DNA of 33,781 bases from Desulfovibrio sp. (GTDB taxonomy: Bacteria; Desulfobacterota; Desulfovibrionia; Desulfovibrionales; Desulfovibrionaceae). Below the pieces are notes generated by a model, which was not told where the DNA came from, searched no databases, and worked only from the letters and a program-made list of their open reading frames with translations. The position numbers and the translations under genes were made by a program. The stretch spans positions 1 through 33,781 of the forward strand of contig JAITNF010000036.1 in assembly GCA_031290615.1 (NCBI GenBank), given 5' to 3'. Shown piece by piece: positions 1 to 6,749 of the stretch. Within the stretch, counting starts at the first letter, position 1. Each line of letters begins with the position of its first letter.

Positions 1-4
1 TATG

Positions 5-272
5 CTAATTATGTGCCAACAGCTTCCCCGGCTGGGCTTGAATGGTATAACCTTCAAGACCTTTCTTTGAAAAAAGCAGCGTCAAGTTTGTCAGGCTGAA
101 TGCCAAAGGCCTTGATGTACCTGGCTGTTGTGTTGGGTTTTTTGTGGCGTAAAATAGCTTGCACAGTGAGTATGTCCAATCCGGCATCCGCAAAAATTGT
201 TGCGGATAAGTGTATATTGTCCGTGAAAAACTCGCGACGATGCCGATTCCGCTTGAGACCATCAAGTTGCAT
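5..272 (-). pseudogene. Tyrosine recombinase (integrase), C-terminal fragment
   Basis: The minus-strand frame ending at 54 carries the end of a phage/ICE-type tyrosine integrase: an ATIFADAGLDILTVQAILRH-like block followed by KKPNTTARYI, which is the helix and Tyr-nucleophile region of the family. The Arg-box normally seen just upstream (H-x-x-R) cannot be read in frame. The likely original C-terminus (SKKGLEGYTIQ...) continues in another minus frame down to base 5, so there is a frameshift near residue AAF. No N-terminal or core-binding domain is present. This is therefore an inactive remnant, probably of an integrated element whose other parts lie nearby or have been lost. Confidence 0.75.
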
Positions 273-817
273 TACCGCGTGAATGACGACAAAGACGATG
301 CCGTTCTAAATATTTATGACTTGGGAGCTATTCAGCAGGGAGAATCCCTGACCAACAGGGTTTGGCCAGAGAGTCTTTTTACCGGAACCATTGACAAATT
401 CTCCAGGCGCACTGGTAAAATCACAATCACGAAATCGCCATGTATACAGGTTAACAGGATAAGAATATGTGGACCCTGACGGCAATGCGCAGATTCTTGA
501 TCCCAGCGAATACAGCTTCTCTCACGGGGACTTCGTTGGAATGGGAGGAAAAACAGACCCTATGCCGTTGTTTATCCAGTCACACAGTGGCCCAGGGGCA
601 GACATGTTATTAATTGATTTTCTTGCTGATTTTCCGGATGGCCAACTCCCGGAGGACCTGGTGCATGGACAATCATTACCATATCGGGAAAATTTGAACA
701 ACGGGAAAGCATTGCCAGCGCAACGCGAAAAATAACGATATACATGCCCCAATCTTTTCACGATGGACTTTTGGACAGATGGTATCTGCCCAGGTGATGA
801 CCTTGTATGTCCGAACT
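273..817. other. Unassigned region with two short overlapping frames
   Basis: Plus-strand frames at 210-479 (89 codons) and 469-735 (88 codons) are open, and one minus frame is nearly open across 310-866 with a single stop near 522. The plus frame around 463-480 reads EYVDPDGNAQILDP in continuity with an upstream stretch interrupted by a TAA. I recognise no family in any of these frames. The position between an integrase scrap and a phage-type scrap makes decayed mobile-element sequence the simplest explanation. I cannot say which strand, if any, was once coding. Confidence 0.35.
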
Positions 818-994
818 TCAAATACTTGCCTCCCGGTTGTCCTCCCATCCACGCAAGTTCAACCACGTTGCTATGTGCGGGATAAACCGTATCCGTTCCG
901 ATTGTTTACTCCAATATTCCAGCCAGTCGGGGTCGGTCATTGCCCATCCTTTGTTCGCTTCTTTTTGTTGACACAAATCAGATTGCCAGCAGTC
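818..994 (-). pseudogene. Possible C-terminal remnant of a phage replication protein
   Basis: An open minus-strand stretch between stops encodes a peptide containing DPDWLEYWSKQ, then RFIPHIATWLNLRGWEDN, close to its end. Phage replication-initiator and helix-turn-helix replisome proteins commonly finish with a segment of the type IPHP-x-TWLN-x-x-RWED, which this resembles. The likeness comes from remembered family pattern, not from an alignment. Only about 59 codons remain, and upstream in frame there is a stop at 995-997. If correct, it supports a decayed prophage or integrative element at the left end of the window, in keeping with the integrase tail at 5-272. Confidence 0.45.
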
Positions 995-1485
995 TCAATG
1001 TAATCAACGCATTCCATCCGAGTTACCGACGTATCTTTTTGGGGCATATTTTGTTCATTCTGATGTCTCCATTTTCTGAGTTTACCACTTTGGCACAGAG
1101 AATCCCTATTATCTCTTTATGTTAGATATTCTGATACTGCACCTGGACGACTTCCCGAATCGAATCCCTGCCGCTTGCGCCCTAACCAGACAGCCCTTTC
1201 GGACTGCCCCTATGGTTCTTCAGAACCATAAGCGCGTTTCTTTTGACTGGTCAGTCCAGCCACTCCCTCTCCGATTCGCTTTCTTCAGCAGGCCGATGAG
1301 CTTGCCCCGAGTGAATATGAATACACTGGTATGTCACCAGTATTTCAACAATAGTACCTAGTTCAGTCAGAATTCATGGCATCCCTCAATTTCAACACGA
1401 CGCAGAAAGGACTTGCCCATGAATATCGGAATTCCGACAGGCAGACACTTTCGTATGAAAATATAGCGCAACGCGGTGTGATGTG
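995..1485. other. Gene-free stretch, decayed sequence
   Basis: Short frames exist on both strands but none has a recognisable motif or a good ribosome-binding site. The only clear structure is the palindrome at 1211-1230. The stretch lies between phage-like debris and a frameshifted lipoprotein-type gene. Confidence 0.4.
1211..1230. repeat. Perfect 9-bp inverted repeat (hairpin)
   Basis: TATGGTTCT at 1211-1219 is the exact reverse complement of AGAACCATA at 1222-1230, separated by two bases. A second pair, GGACTG (1201-1206) and CAGTCC (1252-1257), flanks it. There is no clean U-run on either side, so an intrinsic terminator is uncertain. It sits in decayed sequence and may be a leftover. 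Confidence 0.5.
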
Positions 1486-1832
1486 ATGGACACTGACGGA
1501 GAATCGCAGCTTAAAATCCGCCAGATGCAAACTACGCTACTTCGATACCGAAGACAAGAAAAAAGCTATGGAAAGCGTCATCGCTACTTTACAGGACTTG
1601 GGTATTTGTGATTGATAAGGATTCTTATGAACTTGGCTCAATCAACACGACAAAACTATCCGGCTACAACCTGCGCATGACTGTCAATGTTTCTCCCAGA
1701 AGCGGCGGGAGAATGATGATACGAACAAACGCCCAGTTCAATCTTGATGTTGTTGACGATACGCAGCTTTACCAGCAGTTTTTTGACACGTTTTCAAAAT
1801 CTATGTTCCTGCAAGCTCATTTGGATGAATAA
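1486..1832 (+). pseudogene. Conserved lipoprotein-type gene broken by two frameshifts
   Basis: Three plus frames join into one protein. ATG at 1486 gives MDTDGESQLKIRQMQT; one extra base near 1530 shifts to RYFDTEDKKKAMESVIATLQ; another extra base near 1604 shifts to the frame reading VIDKDSYELGS..., which ends at 1832. The joined product resembles small proteobacterial proteins with the pattern 'RQMQTRYFDT..D...A..AVI..LQDLGF.ID.AD..LG...' followed by 'RMTV.V.PR' and 'QFF..L.KS.FL'. Such genes are usually secreted lipoproteins of unknown function. That comparison is from memory. The signal/lipobox end is not readable upstream of 1486. The two single-base insertions argue for decay, although sequencing error in homopolymer-free sequence cannot be fully excluded. 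Confidence 0.7.
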
Positions 1833-2033
1833 TCCTAACTTTCTATGCGAAAAAAAGCTGAAAATAGTTCACGAAATAGTGAATCATTTACTCTTGACAA
1901 AACATGATGTCGTGAATTATGAAGCGTAAGCCACGCCTTGTACAAGAATGTATGTTCGAGACCTAACACTTGGTGGAATATAATCTACTATAGGTTAGGT
2001 GTTATATAATCATAATCAATTTTAGAATATAAC

Positions 2034-3045
2034 ATGTCATTAGAAGCGCTATTACACGATATTCCATTATGGTCACAAGCCTATTTTCCGCCTATAAACA
2101 ACGAAATAATTATCTTATGTGCTCATACTGATATTCAATATATTCCTAAGGCATTTTCTGAATATAAAGTCAGACTAATTATTTCTAATAAACTGCAGGA
2201 AGAATTTATTGAATTAGACAATGAAAATACAATGTATATTGATATTGATTTTAAAAAAAAATATCAGTCTACCACAGTGTTTGATTGTTATCTTTAGTTT
2301 AAAACAAGATTTTGAAATATTACATTGGTTCTTTACAAAACTAGAAGAAATAAAAATTAGACATACTTATATTTGTATGCAAATTCCGAGTAGTTTTACT
2401 ACTGTAACATATTATAATCCATATTTTTTTAAACATCATAAAAAAGAACTTAAGAAGGTCTATAATCTTTTGTATGATGATGAAAGTCGTAGAATTTTAG
2501 CATCAAGAATTAAATCAATCATAACAGGAAATATCGGATATATAGCACAGAGTAATTATTCTCAATATTTTCATCCAGTAACGATACCGCAATGTGGTGA
2601 TATTATTCTGGACGCTGGAGTCTCAGAAAATATTACTGTTGAACGAAAATTTTCAGAACTTATTGGTAATAATTGACATATTTTTTCTTTTGAACCTGAA
2701 CCTGTTTGTTTTTTTTCAGGCGTCTGAACATATAAAAGATATTAAAAATTTGACACTGCTACATGTTATATGACAACAATAGATACTATTGTCTCACAAT
2801 ATAATATCAAAAAAGTGGATATGATTAAACTTCATGTTGAAGGAGCAGAAGAAAAATCTTTACTTGGAGGAATAAAAACTATAGTAAAAAATAGACCTAA
2901 ACTTTTAATATTTCTTTATCATAAGCATAATAATATTTTTGAATTACCTCTCTTTATAGATAAATTAAATCTTAACTATAGATTCTATATTGGACACCAT
3001 AGCCCATCACTTCAGTACACACTTCTATACGTTATACCTAAATAA
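2034..3045 (+). pseudogene. FkbM-family methyltransferase, broken
   Basis: The gene is markedly AT-rich compared with its neighbours. The first frame (2034-2297, MSLEALLHDIPLW...) covers an N-terminal region. A frameshift near 2280 leads into the frame ending at 2676, which contains GDIILDAGVSEN, the SAM-binding 'D-x-G' region. A TGA at 2674-2676 interrupts before HIFSFEPEP, the FkbM 'FEP' motif. A further shift gives KNLTLLHVI, and the last frame (2770-3045) reads TTIDTIV...KVDMIKLHVEGAE, the C-terminal FkbM signature. Roughly 50 residues usually found between the last two blocks are missing, so there is an internal deletion. FkbM enzymes O-methylate surface sugars or secondary metabolites. 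The composition suggests horizontal acquisition. A 7-bp inverted repeat (1961-1967 / 1994-2000) lies just upstream. Confidence 0.85.
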
Positions 3046-3268
3046 AGTCAGTTTCTGGCGTGCCAGCGTCAAGCTGATACCCTCCCGACCCTTTTTTGGC
3101 AAGTTCAGATGCCAATTTCGCTAGTATCCCGCATTGTTCCTATATCTACAAAAATGGGAAATACCTATCCATTTTAGTATGCGTACCCTCAATTCGGCCC
3201 CCAAGTCATCAGCATTGACAGCCAACGCGCTAGACAAGAGTATAAAGGCTTCATCAATAGGCTAGAAG

Positions 3269-3467
3269 TCATCTCATAATCAATCTGAGCAAAACGAGCA
3301 TGCACCCAAATTGGACCATGTCCAAAAATTTCAGCGTGAAACTCGTATGTTACGACGATTCTGCGGAAGTTGTGCAGCCATGCAAAGAGCCACTCAACTT
3401 TCCATCGGCTCCTATAGCGCCGCAATGGACGTCCATCCTGCTTCTTCTTATTGAAGAAGGCGGACAA
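3269..3467 (-). pseudogene. IS5-family transposase, C-terminal fragment
   Basis: On the minus strand [16 protein letters not shown] followed by [14 protein letters not shown] is the conserved C-terminal block (R-R-x-x-R-W-x-V-E with the catalytic Glu) of IS5-group DDE transposases. After 'HAEIF' a one-base shift is needed to continue into [17 protein letters not shown] and its stop at 3269-3271. The N-terminal two thirds of the gene are absent. It is dead, and differs in subgroup from the IS5-type remnant at 27643-28061. Confidence 0.85.
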
Positions 3468-3983
3468 AACAATCTAGAAATTTTCTAGGTATTACCCAAG
3501 TTGATTAAAAAATAGCTTCGAGTACTAAAAGCTAATAAAATTTTAGATGAATATAAAAAAATGATGTATTTTTATTATGGCAAAAAAAGCGATTTTGTTA
3601 TTGGGGAAAGTTGCCAAAATTCTCAAATGATATTGCTGATAAAACTTTGGTGCAAATGAAGATTATACTTGATGGACATTATAGATATTTTGCTGATTTT
3701 TCAGAATGATCAACAAAATAAATTGATATGTTACAGAAAGACATCGAAAAATTTGAAAAAGATGAGAAGTAGATTGACTCTCAAAACTTGAGATTGTAGA
3801 AGCTAAAAATAAGTTTCAAGAATTAATAAAGATTGACAATTTAAGTATTATTAATGGCCATAAAAATTCTATAATAAAAAAGTTCGAAGATTTTTCCCAT
3901 GAACTCAACTAAAAACTAAAATTAACACAAATTGATGTGGAAAATATAATAAGGATATCATCGAAAAGGCGTGGAGATGGCGG
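3468..3983. other. AT-rich decayed coding sequence
   Basis: This stretch is conspicuously AT-rich. Broken plus-strand frames give peptide pieces rich in Lys, Glu, Ile and Asn, for example DKTLVQMKIILDGHYRYF, LQKDIEKFEKDEK and ELIKIDNLSIINGHKNS. These are separated by stops and shifts. They read like the ruins of a helical, possibly coiled-coil protein, but I recognise no family. Composition links it to the AT-rich FkbM remnant at 2034-3045, so both may come from one acquired segment. Confidence 0.4.
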
Positions 3984-4124
3984 ATGTGGATACTCTATTT
4001 TTTGTTTATGCCGTCGGTTTACGGCGGCACAAATCATTCAGCGACAAAATTTGTTCTTGACAACAATCCCTGGTTTCTCTATTTCGAAAGTGAATTTCAT
4101 TTCATCCAGAAAGGTGACTTATGA
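3984..4124 (+). CDS. Small membrane/secreted ORF coupled to feoB (46 aa)
   Basis: ATG at 3984 is preceded by GGAG at 3973-3976 with a 7-base spacer. The frame runs 46 codons to a TGA whose last bases overlap the feoB start as ATGA (4121-4124), a typical translational-coupling arrangement. The product begins MWILYFLFMPSVYGG, a short hydrophobic start that could be a signal peptide or membrane anchor, and ends in an aromatic- and charge-rich tail (NPWFLYFESEFHFIQKGDL). I recognise no family; it is not FeoA. It may be a real small feo-operon gene, or the surviving 3' end of a longer gene, since the sequence just upstream is decayed. Confidence 0.45.
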   Translation: MWILYFLFMPSVYGGTNHSATKFVLDNNPWFLYFESEFHFIQKGDL

Positions 4125-6412
4125 GCGAAGTCAATGAGAACAAAAAACATCAATGGCGTCCGTCATATTCTTGTTGCGGAAGCTGCGGCGCGGACAAAGC
4201 CGTAGAGAACAGGGTCAGCTCAGCGCAGGACTTGGGGGTGCCTGTTGCGCGTATCGCCCTTGCTGGCAATCCTAATTCAGGCAAAACCACTGTTTTTAAC
4301 AGATATACAGGCGCGCGGCAGCATGTGGGCAATTATCCCGGCGTTACAGTGGAAAAGAAAGAGGGGAGCGTCGTGTGCCGGGGCAGGCTGACAACAATTG
4401 TGGATTTGCCCGGAACGTATTCCCTGACCGCTTATTCGCAGGAAGAACTGGTGGCCCGCCAGGAACTTTCGTCGGGCAATGTGCAGGCCGTTATTGATAT
4501 TGTCGAGGCTTCGGCCCTTGACCGCAACATGTTGTTGCCGGTGCAGTTGCTTGAGATGGGCATCCCTGTTGTGGTCGGCTGCAACATGATGGACGAAGCC
4601 CACAAAGCCGGCATAAATGTTGATACTGAGCGTCTCTCGGCCCTGATCGGCGCGCCTGTTGTGCCCATGGTGGGCCGGAACGGCGAAGGCCTTGACGAGG
4701 CACTTGCCGCCGCGCTTGCACTGGCTGACGGGGGGTATCGCGAGCCCTTGCGCATATCCTACGGGCCTGATCTGGACGATGTTCTCGCAAAAATGGAAAA
4801 TTTGATCGCGGACAGAGACATTTTGACTGACCGCTATCACCCGCGCTGGACAGCGGTCAAGATTATTGAGAATGACGAGGAAATTCGCCGCGAAGCGGCG
4901 CAGGAGGACGAGGAAACGACAAGCCGGCTCATGGACCTTCGGGAAAAGACGGCCTCGCATGTCACGGACACCCTCAAGGCCGATCTTGAAGGTCTTGTCA
5001 CCGATTACCGCTACGGCTATGTCCGCTCCCTGCTACGCGACGGCATTGTACGCAGGGAATCGGGCAAAGACCGCCTGGCCGTCACCGATAAGCTTGACAG
5101 GGCGCTCACTGATATCTTTTTTGGTCCCCTGATCATGCTTGGCGTGCTGTTTCTAGTTTTTCAATTTACCTTTACAGTAGGGGCCTTTCCCCAGACCTGG
5201 ATTGAAGACGATTTTGCAGCTCTGGGCACCTTTCTGGGCGACATTCTGCCCGACGGCCTCGTCAAATCCTTGGTCGTGGACGGCATCATCGGCGGCGTCG
5301 GCGGCGTAATCAGTTTTGTTCCCCTGATTCTCATTATGTTCGCCTTCATCTCTCTGATGGAAGACAGCGGCTACATGGCGCGCGTGGCCTATATGCTGGA
5401 CCGCATTTTTCGTTTTTTCGGTCTGCACGGGGCGTCCGCAATGCCGTACATTATTTCCGGCGGAATTTCCGGCGGCTGCGCCATCCCCGGTGTCATGTCG
5501 ACGCGCACCATGCGCGGTCCCAAGGAAAAACTGGCGACGCTCCTCACATTGCCTTATATGACATGCGGAGCAAAACTGCCGGTAATACTTCTGCTTGCCG
5601 GTACTTTTTTTCCGGACAGCGAAGCTCTTGTAATGTTTTTTATCATGGTAGCTGGCTGGTTGACGGCCCTCTGCGTAGCGCGTTTTTTGCGCTCCACCAT
5701 CGTTAAAGGAAAAGCCACCCCTTTTGTGATGGAGCTTCCGCCATACCGTATGCCCACGCTTTTGGGCGTTCTACAGCACTGCTGGGAGCGCGCCTGGATG
5801 TATCTGAAAAAGGCTGGCACCGTTCTGGTTGCCATCTCCGTACTCATCTGGGCTTCCATGACCTTTCCATACCTGCCGGAAGAAAAAATCACGCACCATG
5901 AACAAAAAGTGGAACGGCTTGAAGAGAAAATCAGCCAGCTTTCCGAAGACCATCCTGGGCGCGCCGCCCTTGAGGAAGAACTGGCGCAGGACAAGGCCGA
6001 AACAGCCGAGGCGAAACTTGCCTATTCCCTCGCCGGGCGTCTGGGCAAATGGCTGGAACCATTTACTGGTCCCGCAGGTTTTGACTGGCGCACCGACATA
6101 GCCTTGATAGCCGGAATCGCCGCCAAAGAAGCCGTTGTGGGCACCCTCGGCACGGCCTATTCCCTGGGCGATGTGGACACCGACGATGCCGCGCCGCTTG
6201 CCGCAAGGCTCAAGACGGATCCCGGCTGGTCTAAAGCCACGGCCATTGCGCTCATGCTGTTTGTGCTTTTGTATTCCCCCTGCTTCGTGGCGCTTGTTAT
6301 TATCCGTCAGGAGGCAGGGAGTTGGGCTTGGGTGGCCTTCAGTATGGTTTTCAATACGGCTCTGGCCTACTGTGTAGCCACCGTCGCGTATCAGGCGGGG
6401 CGTATTTTCTAG
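4121..6412 (+). CDS. feoB: Ferrous iron transport protein B (FeoB)
   Basis: FeoB is the inner-membrane GTP-gated Fe(II) importer. The 763-residue protein starts with a cysteine-bearing tail (CCGSC at 18-22), then the G domain: G1 GNPNSGKTT at 49-57, G2 in GVTVEK at 74-79, G3 DLPGTY at 95-100 and G4 NMMD at 155-158. Two gate regions with multiple hydrophobic segments follow, including the conserved MPYIISGG and PYMTCGAKLPV motifs. A charged, coiled-coil-like insertion (about residues 590-630, KVERLEEKISQLSEDH...) precedes the last membrane block. The start is supported by AGGTG five bases upstream. The reading frame is intact. No feoA is visible next to it; the upstream partner is only the small ORF at 3984. 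Regulation by iron is expected for the family, but I see no clear Fur box in the decayed upstream DNA. Confidence 0.97.
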   Translation: MSEVNENKKHQWRPSYSCCGSCGADKAVENRVSSAQDLGVPVARIALAGNPNSGKTTVFNRYTGARQHVGNYPGVTVEKKEGSVVCRGRLTTIVDLPGTYSLTAYSQEELVARQELSSGNVQAVIDIVEASALDRNMLLPVQLLEMGIPVVVGCNMMDEAHKAGINVDTERLSALIGAPVVPMVGRNGEGLDEALAAALALADGGYREPLRISYGPDLDDVLAKMENLIADRDILTDRYHPRWTAVKIIENDEEIRREAAQEDEETTSRLMDLREKTASHVTDTLKADLEGLVTDYRYGYVRSLLRDGIVRRESGKDRLAVTDKLDRALTDIFFGPLIMLGVLFLVFQFTFTVGAFPQTWIEDDFAALGTFLGDILPDGLVKSLVVDGIIGGVGGVISFVPLILIMFAFISLMEDSGYMARVAYMLDRIFRFFGLHGASAMPYIISGGISGGCAIPGVMSTRTMRGPKEKLATLLTLPYMTCGAKLPVILLLAGTFFPDSEALVMFFIMVAGWLTALCVARFLRSTIVKGKATPFVMELPPYRMPTLLGVLQHCWERAWMYLKKAGTVLVAISVLIWASMTFPYLPEEKITHHEQKVERLEEKISQLSEDHPGRAALEEELAQDKAETAEAKLAYSLAGRLGKWLEPFTGPAGFDWRTDIALIAGIAAKEAVVGTLGTAYSLGDVDTDDAAPLAARLKTDPGWSKATAIALMLFVLLYSPCFVALVIIRQEAGSWAWVAFSMVFNTALAYCVATVAYQAGRIF

Positions 6413-6463
6413 GGTAAAAGTAGAGCCCGCAACAACGGTTACAGGCATCAATCCTGGTTGCGC

Positions 6464-6578
6464 GAGTGGCAATTAATTTATCAAGTTCTTCAATTTTGGC
6501 GACGAGTTCCTCATAGGCGGAGAATATCTGAAAAACATTCTTGGCAATGTCCAGTCCGATAAAACAAACTCTACGCAT
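6464..6578 (-). pseudogene. IS110-family transposase remnant
   Basis: The minus frame from 6578 reads MRRVCFIGLDIAKNVFQIF, the N-terminal DEDD-domain signature of IS110 transposases (first catalytic Asp in GLDIAK). It then jumps directly to YEELVAKIEELDKLIA, which resembles a segment from the middle of such proteins. Most of the gene is therefore deleted. The element lies immediately downstream of feoB. Confidence 0.75.
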
Positions 6579-6749
6579 GGCCCCGTCTCCATATTTTGCG
6601 CTCCCCTCCAGGGTGACTCCGCTGCTGATTACATACAGCTTTGATGTTTTTCTGTCCAATTAGGTGGTTAGTTACGCTAGGAAATTAGTTCGCTCAGTAG
6701 CGGGAGAAACCCCACCTTCCTGCCCGATCAGTGGCGTTGAATCGTTGAA

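Noticed and set aside
1150-1185. GGGATTCGATTC-like sequence on the minus strand resembling a tRNA T-arm.
   Set aside because: The stem positions flanking the loop do not pair (A opposite C at the loop-closing pair) and no cloverleaf or acceptor stem can be folded around it.
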